Part shown: one piece after another, positions 53,821-64,000 of the stretch | How positions within the stretch are numbered: the first letter of the stretch is position 1 | How the letters are laid out: every line of letters starts with the position of its first letter | NCBI GenBank assembly: GCA_038093515.1 | Contig: JBBPSI010000003.1 | Location: 62,001-126,000, forward strand | DNA from: Butyriboletus loyo | Taxonomy: Eukaryota > Basidiomycota > Agaricomycetes > Boletales > Boletaceae | Direction: 5' to 3' | Length of the DNA stretch: 64,000 nt | Notes under the pieces: model-generated | Told to the model about the DNA's origin: nothing | What the model saw: only the letters and a program-made list of their open reading frames with translations | Databases searched by the model: none | Made by a program: the position numbers and the translations under genes

Positions 53821-55002
53821 GTCGAACGTTGCTGGGCGTAGGGACGGAATGGTGAATGCGTCGGACGGAGCCGAGGTGAAGACGAGCTATGTACTGAAGA
53901 AGCGAAGAAAAGAAAAGTAAAAAAAAAAAAGTCAAACAGAACGAGAGGCTGTCGACGGTGGACTCGTCGATCGACTATGTATATTATAAAAACCCATGGC
54001 CGGTGGAGAATTCATATTCCCCGAATTCAGCTTTACGTGACCCCTCTCTCCTCCCTCCATTTTCTCCCGCAGCTTCCCATTCAGGTCCACTACGTAATCC
54101 AGGGTCCTCCTCACAAGCCGCGGCCGCGTTCGGAAATCACCCTCGGCAAACTCTGCACAAACACACACCAATACCCAAATGCGGTCACCGTGCCACTCCC
54201 TCGGCGCCGAGGCCATCCTGCGCTTGTCCTTTCGCGGCCACTCTCCGCCCACACTGTATCGCGATCTCCATGTGATCGCGTTCCAGTTGCCGCTGCCATC
54301 TTCGGTGAATCGCCCCCAATCTCAGTTTGAATCTCATGTCAGCGAGCAACATCGCCTCTGCCACAGCCCGCTCTTTGCTGCCACGACGAGCCGTTTTTTC
54401 TCACCGGCTCGTCCGCTTCCTCCTTGGCTCACTTTTGCACTTGCCGGGGTCCTGTCATCCCCTGTATGGAAATCGAACTCGTCTCCCGATGTGGAAATTG
54501 CTCCTCCTCGACGATCCGCACCGCCGCCCACCATATCCATATTGCTTACACATCCACCGACTCTCTCGACGCCGACCCACCGACCCCCACGCGTCCGTGC
54601 CCTCCTCGAGATCCTCCCTCCTCTCTCCGCCTCCGTCGCCATCCTCCATCATCAGTCTCATCAACTTCTTTTCTGATCGCTACCCGCACACAACGATTGC
54701 GATTAGAATAGCTTGTTTGTATTCAGGTATCATAACAATCTACCATCAAATCAGTGGTTAGCTCGTGCAGCACACTTGCGTCCTAAGTACTTGCAAAGAA
54801 TTGAAATGTATCGATATCAGAAGATGGGGTAACTGTGCAATGCAAATAATACATGTGAAAAACCAGTTTTTTTTTTGTTCCCATAAAGCAAAGTAGAATC
54901 AATGTCTAAAGAATGAGCAAACACAGCCAACGAAAACGACAGACCTCCCAGGGTCATGGTGCACCACACGAGAGGAATCATGGTGCTCACGAACCTCACC
55001 TC
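53821..55002. other. Long upstream region of the HSF-type gene
   Basis: About 1.2 kb with no gene I can support. It contains a poly-A run near 53920-53930 and a stop-poor, C-rich tract at 54180-54760. There, two plus-strand frames (54179-54676 and 54333-54761) and one minus-strand frame are open at once. Overlapping frames of this kind are expected from base composition, and no motif or splice pattern picks one out. The frame from 54333 starts MSASNIASATARSLLPRRA, which resembles a mitochondrial leader, but nothing conserved follows it. Confidence 0.45.
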
Positions 55003-57595
55003 TCACAATTCACCATCATAGTGTATCGTGACGCTGTTGAAAGCCCCGAATAGATCCCCGTCCGGTGGCGAGTCCAGCCCGTCGTCGTAGCCAGGCGCAC
55101 CGGGTGCAACAATACATCCATGCTCCTCCAGGTGCAGTGAGCGCGACTCCTTTAGGTGTCGGAAATTGGTAGCATCAGTTCCGTTTGACGCAGCTGGAAC
55201 AATCTAGACATCAAACAGGTGGATCAGCGACGCACACATGAAATAGGAAATGGGAGCCACGTGATCCAAATGGGAACAACAGCCGTCGCGCAGGGCACGA
55301 CACGACGCTCCTATCGACAAGATTCAACTAGTCTCTTCGACATACCGGTGGTCGTGTGTGACGCAAGAGGCCCCAGTTCATCTTGGAAAACCACTTCTGA
55401 TGCTTCACCTCGCTTGCGCCGCTCCTGCTTCCTAACCGAGCCCGCTCGTCTTTCTCCAAGAGTCGGACGATGATATCTTTGCAGGCGCTGTCCCGTACTT
55501 TGTCATCATCCCAGCAATACCCTCATACCAGTCATCAACGTACCTCGATATCTTGGGTGTATCACGGAAATGTACAGGGAGCAACCGAATATTCGCAAAC
55601 GTGTCGTTCCTCTCCTTGCCCTTGAACGGTGTCGTGGCGAACTAAAGTGATCGAGAATCAGCCGCAATCGGGAGCCCGTCAGCAATCTCCCACACTCGAC
55701 TTCAGCCATGTATGTATAACAATCACTTACGATCATCTCGTAAATGAGTATGCCAAGAGTCCACCAATCCACAGCTGCAGTATGTCCTTGTGCAGCAATC
55801 ACCTCAGGTGCAATGTACTCTGCAGGTCAAAGCACAAATGTCAGACACCTTCCACAAAGCATGCAGCATCCTGACCCTCGGTTCCGACAAACGAATTCGT
55901 TCTGAAATCTGCCGTACACGACATCGTATCGATCATAGGAACCTAGAAGCAAAGGGTGAGAATTACATGGGTTGTCACATGGTTGACGCAAGACACATAC
56001 TCCGTTTGGCTCTGACTGGTGAATGGTGGCGGGTCGTCCCCCTGGGTGTCCCGACTGTTTAGCGAGATCGAAATCTGACAACATAATGTGCCCGGATTGG
56101 TGGAGTAGGATGTCTGCAAGTGTACAGTGACACGCTCGTAAGTGTAGCAACAGAATTAGAAATTTGACGCACTTTCCGGTTTAAGGTCGCGGTAAATAAA
56201 TCCATTGAGATGTAGATACTCTAGTGCGGCGACCACTTCAGCGGCGTAGAACCGTGAGCCATCCTCCGGAAGACATTTGCCCGGACGTGTTTGCAACGCG
56301 CGGAAGAACTCGCCCCCCATGCAGTATTCCATGCAGAAATAAAGATACTCCTCTGATTGGAAGGAATGGTAAAGTGTCACTATAAAAGGATGATTAGAAG
56401 TAGCGAGAATTTCTTGTTCCGTCAATGCTCGCTTAATCTTCTTCCGCTCTATCATCTCCTTCTTTGAGAGCACTAGGATCGTAGGTAAAATACTGGAAAA
56501 AGTGAAACCGGATCGGACCTGCCTTTCATAGCAAACAACTTGTCAGTTTTTTTCTCTTTGACCAGGTAGACACGCCCGACGTCGCCTTTGCCTAGCATCT
56601 TGATTTTGACGAAGCTCGAAGGGCCAACCTCCACCTGCACGAAGAATATATCGTCGTTGGTGAAGAGAAAAGGAAGGGAGACATACAGATCGAACTTTGA
56701 TGGAGTTACTTGAATAAGTTCGTCGGAAAGCAACTTTGCCGGGACCTTCAGGAGTCGGATTCGCAATCCGGGTCCTTGGAGTTCCATGGCCCGGGTATCG
56801 TTCATGTCTCGTCGACCGACCTCTTGATGACCCCGAAGAAATGGTCTCCAACGAGTCATCGCCATGCTCCGAAATGCTGGATGGACCACCAGGTATGGGG
56901 GGTACCACGTCTGCTGGAGCGAGTAAACCATTCTTGGTCGGCGCAGCTGACCGCGAACCAGACAAAAAGAGATGTTTTGCGTTTGGAGCGGAGGCGACAC
57001 GACGAATGAAACGAGTCGCCGACGCACCCATTGCTCGGGGCGACAATGGTCCTGAGCGACTTGGTGAAGGAGCATGTCCCAAGGGGAGTGCAAATGACTG
57101 TTGAGACGGATCGGTTGTTTGGGACCTGCCTGCGGGAAGATGCGGAGCGCGACCAAGGTTGATACGTTGCTTCTCTGACTTTGTCCTTACGCGGGGCTGA
57201 GCCTGCACTGGGACAGCCATCGTGTCGAGCCGAGCATGTGACAATTGAGATTGCTCCTGAGACTGTTGGACTTGGTCCGTGTAATCTCGAGAGTCAGGCA
57301 CAAGGTACGGGGATTTTTGGGCTCCGTCCAGGTTAGACTCGGTAGACTGCGTCTTGGAGGAGTTGTAGGACAAACGTTGGTCAACGGACTGCGGCGTTGA
57401 AGGGGTGAGGGATGGGCTGGGTGGCGGTCCGGATGAAAGTTTGGTGGTGAGGGGAGAAGGGATGTTCCTGAGAGTACGATCCAGAGGAGGAGTACTGTTG
57501 CCATTTGCCAATTGCTTCTTGGATGAACTCGGCAAACGAAAGACAGACTTCCAGGAGGAGTGTGACGGGGACAAGGGAGATGGCGGTGTGTGCAT
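55003..57595 (-). CDS. AGC-family Ser/Thr protein kinase, NRC-2/Fpk1 type
   Basis: Kinase related to Neurospora NRC-2 and yeast Fpk1/Kin82, which regulate lipid flippases and growth. About 730 residues. The start at 57595 opens [15 protein letters not shown], followed by a 340-residue disordered Ser/Pro-rich region. The kinase begins [20 protein letters not shown], with the Lys in FAMKVLSKKEM. Then come [20 protein letters not shown], the catalytic loop [20 protein letters not shown] (intron inside PEN) and DFDLAKQS. The activation segment has a non-catalytic loop typical of the subfamily, then [29 protein letters not shown] and [22 protein letters not shown] and [18 protein letters not shown]. 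The C-terminal tail has [20 protein letters not shown] and ends [10 protein letters not shown]. About eight short introns. DFG reads DFD here, as in this subfamily. Confidence 0.9.
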
Positions 57596-58511
57596 GATGA
57601 ACTTGAGCGGTTAGTAGCTGGGGCTTCGTGGTCGATCCGGGATCCTCGATCGCCTCGCTGGGTAGCACCAACACTTGCGGGCAGACCGTCGAGAATCAGC
57701 ACAAGGAGAAGAGAAGAAAATGTTTTCCGGCAAAGCAAGCGATGGAGCTTGTTCAACACGGCTTAGTCAGACGGCAAATGCCACTTCATTCAATTAAATC
57801 TTCTAATCTCAAAGTGCCTTGCACAAACGCTCAGTCAGGACGTTCTCTCTCTCTCTCTCTCTCTCTCTCCCTTTCTCGGTTCGACGTATCAGCCATGCCC
57901 GCAGCTCAACAGACGCACAATACCACATTATCCCCATTTGCAGCCGAGATCAAAGGGCGGGATGATGGAATTAAATATCAACCTCACTAGCCCCCCCGAG
58001 CGAGCGGATTCAACACCCTGGCCGTGGAAACAATTCCTTGGGCCTGTAAGCGGTAGATCATCGAGGCCGTATGGACACCGATCCCCGTCTACAAGGTAAA
58101 CGACTGGAACGATAGTGACTGGTTGTGAGGAAGACGGTACGGATAGCAAAGGGAGGTCAATACTAAGTACCGAATAGTTGCGACGAGATAAACTTGCGGA
58201 ATCGCAAGGAACAAGCCAGGCTATTCCACAGGAGATTCGGGTCCTGATGAGAATGGTACATTGAGCTTGTAAGGTCGCTTAACTCTGGAATAGACGCGCG
58301 CAAGTCATCGTCGGTGGTGGTGGTGGTGGGAGTGTGCGGTGGTGGTGGTGATGGTGGTAGTGGACGTTCGGGGATGGGGAGTTATCGGGATCTGAGGAAA
58401 GTTCGGCCGGGCCGCAACCGATGTACGCGGAGAATGACAACGGAGATTGTTGAACGTGAAACGTCGGCCGGATGTTATAAACATCAACCATGCGTACGAC
58501 AAGTCTCCATC
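57596..58511. other. Divergent upstream region of kinase and MFS genes, with simple repeats
   Basis: 0.9 kb between divergent start codons. It contains a (TC)13 microsatellite at 57844-57869 and imperfect GGT/GTG repeats at 58309-58366. Short frames over the GGT repeats encode poly-His or poly-Val runs and are not genes. No RNA gene was seen. Confidence 0.55.
57844..57869 (+). repeat. (TC)13 dinucleotide microsatellite
   Basis: An uninterrupted TC/CT run of 26 bases, about 250 bp upstream of the kinase start codon (read as GA on the gene strand). Such runs in fungal promoters can exclude nucleosomes or be bound by GAGA-type factors. Length is likely to vary between strains. Confidence 0.9.
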
Positions 58512-61193
58512 ATGTCCTCCCGCCACTCACACCAATCACTGCCCCTCCTCAATCCCTCGCCCCATCCTCCGTCATACAACTCCCTCCGCTCTCCCCCATC
58601 CCCCGCCCACCCCCGCCACGATCCCCCGCCGCTAAACCATCTCTCCCGTCTCGACTTTTTCTCCATCGTCTCTGCCCTCTGGAGCGCCGTGTTCCTAGGC
58701 GCCCTCGATGGTACATTCCAGTTCCAGTCCATCTCCATACTTGCGTCACTTCAAACTTGTCCCAACAGGCACAGTCGTAGCCACACTCGTGTCTCCCATC
58801 GGTAGCTACTTCAACAAGTCCCAGCAATCCTCGTATCTTGGCACTTCCTACCTCCTCTCCGTCTGTTGCTTCACCCCCTTATATGGTCAGCTCCTACGAT
58901 CACCACCCCCCTCCTGGCTCTAAATTCTTATCAGGTCGACTATCAGACATTTTGGGCCGGAAGGGCGCAATGCTTCTCGCCTTGACCCTATTCGGTTGGT
59001 CTCGCAGATCTATCTCCCTAGGCACACCTTCCTAATCTATCCCAGGGTCTGGCACAATCGCTTGTGGTCTTGCTCCGTCAATGGAAACTCTCATCCTTGC
59101 CCGAGCGATCGCTGGCATGGGCGGAGGCGGGTGCGTTTGTCAATCACCCCCACCAACACTTGTTCACTACTCACCCCTTATCAAGCGTTATGACAGGTCG
59201 GTCCATGATCTTCTCCTTCCATCTCACAATTCACGCCTTCCAAGTCACCAGTGTTGCCATCACTGATCTTGTGCCATTGTGAGTACCACCTCTTCGTCAT
59301 CTGCGTCTCGGTCAGGCGAACACCTCCCCCAGAAAGCATAGAGGTCTCTATCAAGGGATGACAAATATGTAAGTCACTCCGTTTGGCGATCCAACATCAG
59401 TCCTCGAAAGTTTGCATCAGCTTGTTCGGCCTTGGAGCAGGCCTGGGCGGTCCCATCGGGGGATGGATACATGACACCTGGGGATGGTGGGTGTATCAAC
59501 AATTCCAGTATCGTTCCTCTACTTACTTTCAAATTAGGCGCGCAGCTTTCCTCTTGCAGGTCATCGTCTCTCCCTGTTGCAAGGTTGACAAAAGATGCTG
59601 ACCTACCTTTCTCGGATAGGCCCCACTACTCCTAATCTCATTTGTCCTAGTCGCGCTCAAGGTCAACATCAAGTTACCTGATGCCGTCGCAAACGAAGGC
59701 ACATCTTCAAAACTCAGTCGCATAGATTTCCTCGGCTCTTTCACATTGGTTGCTGCTGTTGCAAGTATGTTATCTGCATTCAGTATCAAAACGACAGAAG
59801 AACTTCCGTGGTCACATCCGCTGATATACGGACTGCTCACCGTGAGCGGTGTCTCTGGGGTGGCATTCGTGTATGTCGAGGCACGATGTGTGTCATACCC
59901 CGTCATGCCGCTACGTTTAATATCGCAGCGCACACCATTAGCCGTCGCCTTGGTCAATCTCATGGCGTCAATGACTTCATTCTCTATGGTTGGTGTTAAC
60001 AGACGAATGTGTTTCCTCCATGACGAGTTTTTGCTTCTTCCATAGCTTTATAACGTACCGTTATACTTCTCTGCAGCCAGGCTGGCCTCGTCCACAAACG
60101 CCGGTAAGCGCAATAAGTTTCTGCCAAATCATCGGCTCTGACACAATCCAACAGGTCTCCATTTGTTACCACACTCCGTATGTCGTACCTCTCCCTCCGC
60201 GATTCGAGACTTACCTGCGTTAGATCGCATTGTCAACGGGCAGCGTGTTAGCCGGCTGGTTCGTGTTGTCTCTGCTGCTGAAAAAATTAATTAATTTTGA
60301 CATCCGGGCCGTTCAGGTGGATGCGTAAAACCGGGAAACTCTACAATCTTACCCTGGGTTCAGCTGCGCTCTGCATATTCGGAAGCGTGCTCGTTGCTTC
60401 GTGGGACGACAAGACGTCAACTCTCCGCCTATGGCTTGATATCGTACCGCAAGGATTTGGAATGGCCAGCCTCATAACGACCACGTTGATTGTGGGTATT
60501 TGACCATCTATCGCCTTTTCATCTCAAGCTCGGACCACGTAGGCGATGATCGCAGGTGTTTACAAAGAAGACATGGCTGTAGCCACCGGAAGTGAGTTTC
60601 ATCTTCCCACAAGTATGACGGGGAGGTTGATTGTCCATATCATATAGTCACATATTTATTTCGCACCACGGGTCAAGTACTTGGGGTTAGTTTGTCAGGC
60701 GCGCTGGTCCAGAGCGTTTTGCTCCATCAATTGAGGCAGCGAATTACGGGGCCTGGATCTTCAGATGTCAGCGGCGAGGTTGATATGAGCGGCTTCATTT
60801 GCATACTGACACACCTCCCTTTGCCCAGATCATAGACAAAATACGGTAAGAAAGCCTTTGGAGCACTGCCCACGATTCTGGACTTGACGGGATTACGCAT
60901 ATATTAGGCATTCGATCAGTTCGATTCCAGACCTCGCCCCTTCTCTTCGAAGGGCTGCAATGGAGTCCTATGCCGCTGCATTGCGTGTGGTTTTCATCTC
61001 ACAGGTGGCGATCAACGTTCTCGTGTTCATAGCTTGCATACCCATTGAGGAGCATCCTCTTCCGTGCGTCTTCCTCGAGCACCCTAATCCCTGCACAGCT
61101 ACTTATGTGACATGCTGCTTTCTAGAGGAACACACCAAGAACAGGAAGAATATTACCGTCAACGAGGTGAAAATGACAGATCAGGAGCAGTAG
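58512..61193 (+). CDS. MFS transporter, drug/vacuolar amino-acid (Vba/Azr1-like) family
   Basis: A 14-span major facilitator of the drug:H+ antiporter-2 or vacuolar basic amino-acid type. The start at 58512 opens MSSRHSHQSLPLLNP, a Ser/Pro-rich cytosolic tail. Family marks, each in its own small exon, are FFSIVSALWSAVFLGALDGT, ATLVSPIGSYFNKSQQSS, YLGTSYLLSVCCFTPLYGRL joined to SDILGRKGAMLLALTLFG, METLILARAIAGMGGGG, VAITDLVPLRHRGLYQGMTN, and FGLGAGLGGPIGGWIHDTWG. Later come PLYFSAARLASSTNAGLHLL, STGSVLAGWFV, VPQGFGMASLITTTLI, TYLFRTTGQVLGVSLSGALV, and RVVFISQVAINVLVFIACIP. It is one of the most intron-rich genes here, with about 15 introns. The end is NEVKMTDQEQ. Substrate unknown. Some internal joins (59.5-60.3 kb) are tentative. 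Confidence 0.87.
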
Positions 61194-61436
61194 AGTGACC
61201 ATCCTCGCGCATGTTTCTACTACCTCATCCGCTATCGCTTCGATACCTCTACACGGAAATTGGCACTGTAATATCGCGTACATACCCCCACACCACGGAA
61301 CTGTACCAACGTGTTTTTTATACACCATTAGATCATTCCAACATATTTGCGGGATTGATCGACGCAGCACCGTATGAGACAAGAGGCAGGGTGGTCAACT
61401 CGTTCATTGATGCTTGACGTATGATGTTGAAAGCAG

Positions 61437-61679
61437 TCAATGTTCGGTAACAGCCCTCTCTTGTATCCAGCGTCTGGGCCTCTTCTCCACAACCGCTGGT
61501 GATCCGCCTCCTCGCGTCTTCCGTTCACTATCCGCGTGATAGTTTCGGTCAGGCCGCACAGGGCATGGTAGGACGCTTGATGCAGAAACGGTCAAAACCG
61601 AGGCAAAGAAAGTGAGCCCAAAAAGGGTCGAGATGAATGTGCGGCGCTGTCGATGTGATATACGAAGAATACTGGGCAT
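61437..61679 (-). CDS. Small single-pass membrane protein of unknown function
   Basis: An uninterrupted frame of 80 residues from the Met at 61679; an earlier in-frame Met at 61706 would add nine. The N-terminus MPSILRISHRQRRTFIST is strongly basic. It is followed by one hydrophobic span (LFGLTFFASVLTVSASSVL) and a polar tail with CPVRPDRNYHADSERKTRGG and EKRPRRWIQE. This layout fits a small mitochondrial inner-membrane or secretory-pathway protein. I do not recognise the family. It is divergent to MRP2, with 245 bp between starts. The clear presequence-like start and compact frame favour a real gene over chance. Confidence 0.55.
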   Translation of the reverse strand: MPSILRISHRQRRTFISTLFGLTFFASVLTVSASSVLPCPVRPDRNYHADSERKTRGGGSPAVVEKRPRRWIQERAVTEH

Positions 61680-61924
61680 TCTAGGGCTGCAGACAGCAAT
61701 CAGCACGAACGGCAGTGCTAGGATACGGAATTGTCAACGACGACCTACCCACTCTCTCCCCATAGCCACGCTTCACAAAACTTTTTTGGGGGGACGACGG
61801 CACCGTGGTGTGTTTGAACGTGAATGCCGATTCTTTCCGAATTATTAGTTTGAGTTGATGTTTGTTTGGCTCAAGTAGTAGTCCTCGAGTTTGGTGACGA
61901 AGAAGGCGCACGACGACACCGACG

Positions 61925-62297
61925 ATGCCAAACTTTCGTCCCAACATTCGCGTCCTTCGGGACATGAAAGCGCGCAGCGGCGTCATGGAGAACGAGGTGA
62001 TACGCCGAGCTTATCTCTACGTTGCTCGCAACGAGACGTTACCCCCCCACGTTCGCCACCAAGCCCAGCTGCAACTCAACTCTTTCGGGAGGTACACTCA
62101 TCCAACGTCCGTGGTCAACCGATGTACCGAGTCTGGGCGAGGACGGGGTGTTATGAGCGAATTTGGCCTTTGTAGGGTAGGTCTTTTGACTACCTCGTTC
62201 GTTTGACTTGTTTTGCTTACCTGAGACGCCATAGTTTCAATTCCGGCTCAAGGCATTGAACAATGAGATACCAGGTGTCAGGAAAGCTTCCTGGTGA
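61925..62297 (+). CDS. MRP2: Mitochondrial ribosomal protein uS14m
   Basis: Small-subunit protein of the mitochondrial ribosome, called Mrp2 in yeast. Exons 61925-62176 and 62235-62297 are joined by a 58 nt intron (GTAGGT...CCATAG) and give 104 residues. The sequence carries MPNFRPNIRVLRDMKARSGV, RRAYLYVARNETLPPHVRHQ, AQLQLNSFGRYTHPTSVVN and the S14 signature RCTESGRGRGVMSEFGLCRF. It ends QFRLKALNNEIPGVRKASW, as uS14 proteins do. It is a zinc-free (C-minus) S14, because only one signature Cys pair position is filled. The second exon is short and hidden, but the C-terminal KASW confirms it. Confidence 0.95.
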
Positions 62298-62512
62298 TCG
62301 TTCATATCGTTTCATTCTAGTGAGGATTGCGTGGTCCTCGAACAAAACAATGGATTTGACAGCACCTCGTCAGGCTTGCCACGAGTACTTCGCACTTCCT
62401 CGACGCAGTCTGAGGGGATACATCACAACACGCAACTATATATATATTACTTATCCCTTTGAAAAGGTGGCTAGACTTTGGCTCATTAGAATACAGGGAA
62501 CAAGACATTAAA

Positions 62513-64000
62513 TTAAGAAGCGGGAGAGTCGCCCTGGGCACCGATATCGGACATCGAGAGCTCGTTCTCGCCTCGTTCTCGCCTCCAGCGGTTGCATATA
62601 TTCAGCGTGCCATTCTCGACCAAGTACCTGTCGTCCGGAAAGATCAGCAACCACGATGATTACAAGCAGGATATTGTCCTAACGAGTATTTTCGTAACCA
62701 CCATTCTGCCAACTCCCAATTACTGTGTGCAAGAACATCGTCGCCGTGTAACTTGATCGCCTTCTTGTAGTCAAAAATGCAATCCGTTAAGGAGAACTGG
62801 CCTGCCAGAATATCAGTCTATCCATTCGCGGCACCGACCATGCCCCTACCTCGCAGTAGGATGATACGGTCCCTTAATCCAGGATGAACAATGCGGTCGA
62901 TGGCACTTTCTGTTTTGTGTCAGGAGCCGTACGCTATTTGATAAAGACATAGAAACATGCCATGGTTGATTGTTCTGTTAGAGCCAATCGATCAGCAAAC
63001 GGACCCGGAATACCGGGTAGAAAGTGGGAAGTCTACCTTTGTACCAGCGTAGGGCGTAAGGAAGAGGGCAAGCAATAGGCACTATTTCTCATGTAATTCT
63101 CGAGGTGGTACCTAACAGGCGAGGTTGAGTTGCAAGCGGATATAACCCTGAGGCGTGTCGCATACCTGATGAGCTTGAAGGCTTCAATCTTTTTGGGATC
63201 TCGCAGCTCCATGGATGATGCTTCTTCATCGTCTGGTTCGTCATTCTGTGGGTTAGGAAGGATACGCTGTTGGGAGGTTACTGCCCCATTCTTGTTGGGC
63301 GGGTAAGGTAAAGAATTCGCTCCCTGGTCAACACCAATACCCATTGGCGGCATATATGACGAATATGTACTAGACGTCGAAGGGGTGGGATAATGTGTAG
63401 GGGTGCCGGAGGGTGTGGATCCCATGAAGACAGGCGAGCTCGCGTGACCATTACGGAGCACTTCTGAGAATATATTTTCTTGTGGAGATCGTGCGGCCGA
63501 AGGATATATCGAAGATGCCGATGGATGAAAGGGAGGAGGCACGGTGGAACTCACTGGCATAAGCAAGTGATAACTGTCGGGCCGCTCCGCAGTGTCACCA
63601 CTGAGAGTCCTAGATTTTTTGAGACGACCGGCGCTGGAAGCATCATCTTCAAGAGGCCGCTTTGACGTGCTGGATTGTGGACCCAACATCGATGACATTG
63701 CATTTGACGACTGCGATGTCTTTTGGGACTGCCTGCGTGTCTGAAAACTCTCCCAAGCGGTGTCTGTCTCCGCCTTGTCGAGGAAGGCAGTCCATTCGTG
63801 CAGCTCAAAGCCGAGTTTCTGCATCATACCACCGCCCCCTTCGGCGATAAACCCAGAAACACTCTTGAGTAAATTACGTAGAGTCAGGTTTTCAGCCATG
63901 AGGTCTGGGAACAGACATGAAGCCAACGTCAAGACACCAATGACATGATTACGGACCCCTGAGAATAGCTCGCAGATCGGTGAATACCTCATCCTGAGAG
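62513..64000 (-). CDS. bZIP-type transcription factor with DUF3425 C-terminal domain (5' end outside window)
   Basis: The window holds the C-terminal part; the basic-leucine-zipper itself would lie right of 64000, so bZIP is inferred from the family. From the right edge, after a probable intron at about 63902-63988, come PDLMAENLTLRNLLKSVSGF, IAEGGGGMMQKLGFELHEW and AETDTAWESFQTRR. Then follows a disordered linker with KRPLEDDASSAGRLKKSRT. The DUF3425 part reads LRDPKKIEAFKLIRYHLENY, NSAYCLPSSLRPTLVQR, AIDRIVHPGLRDRIILLRG, FSLTDCIFDYKKAIKLHGDD, and LAHSNWELAEWWLRKYS. The C-terminus is NGTLNICNRWRRERGENELS, ending QGDSPAS at 62513. Introns lie at about 63110-63170, 62905-63030, 62803-62850 and 62610-62665. 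It is convergent with MRP2. Confidence 0.82.

Noticed and set aside
54179..54761. Possible gene on the plus strand upstream of the HSF-type factor
   Set aside because: Three overlapping frames on two strands are open together because the tract is C-rich; no conserved motif or splice pattern.
58305..58526. Poly-His frame on the minus strand
   Set aside because: Produced by GGT/GTG simple repeats in an intergenic region.
1..64000. tRNA, rRNA, CRISPR, insertion sequences, viral genes
   Set aside because: No convincing B-box and acceptor-stem pairing, array, terminal repeat or polymerase motif was found by eye. A tRNAscan and a repeat-library search would settle this.

Overview
The window is nuclear DNA of a filamentous basidiomycete, most likely an Agaricomycete. 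Genes sit on both strands and are split by many 45-60 nt GT-AG introns. The proteins read best as basidiomycete versions of conserved eukaryotic families. No rRNA, tRNA, CRISPR array, intact transposon or viral gene was recognised. Exon joins were worked out by eye from reading frame, splice signals and family motifs. Gene ends are therefore firmer than some internal joins.

Layout, left to right: PEX12 (cut by the left edge, +), a PHO81-type SPX/ankyrin regulator (+), an ABC transporter (-), GTP cyclohydrolase I (+), the very long THO2 gene (-), an UNC93-like transporter (+), a small unknown gene (-), tafazzin (-), a small unknown gene (+), MRC1/claspin (-), RPL3 (+), a PPR protein (+), an AMMECR1 protein (-), a Rab GTPase with a proline-rich insertion (-), RPS7 (-), CNS1 (-), L-2-hydroxyglutarate dehydrogenase (+), ISU1 (+), PRP31 (-), MED10 (+), a 3.4 kb interval with no gene I can support, a Tctex-type dynein light chain (-), PEX11 (+), a small membrane protein (-), TVP38 (+), an HSF-type transcription factor (-), an AGC kinase of the NRC-2 type (-), an MFS drug/amino-acid transporter (+), a small membrane protein (-), mitochondrial uS14 (+), and a bZIP/DUF3425 factor cut by the right edge (-).

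Functionally the region is a housekeeping neighbourhood. It covers peroxisome biogenesis (PEX12, PEX11), mitochondria (TAZ1, ISU1, L2HGDH, MRP2, PPR), mRNA synthesis and processing (THO2, PRP31, MED10), translation (RPL3, RPS7), chaperones (CNS1), the replication checkpoint (MRC1), phosphate sensing (PHO81) and trafficking (Rab, TVP38, dynein light chain). Genes are not in operons. Several are divergent pairs with short shared upstream regions: dynein light chain/PEX11, small membrane protein/TVP38, CNS1/L2HGDH, MRC1/RPL3 and PRP31/MED10.

The features most worth a second look are the Rab insertion, two GC-AG introns, very small first exons in RPL3 and PHO81, a set of stop-free introns of length 3n, a CACGTG site before PHO81, a telomere-like repeat just before the MED10 start, and the unexplained 42.9-46.4 kb interval. 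I found no convincing new multi-gene system.
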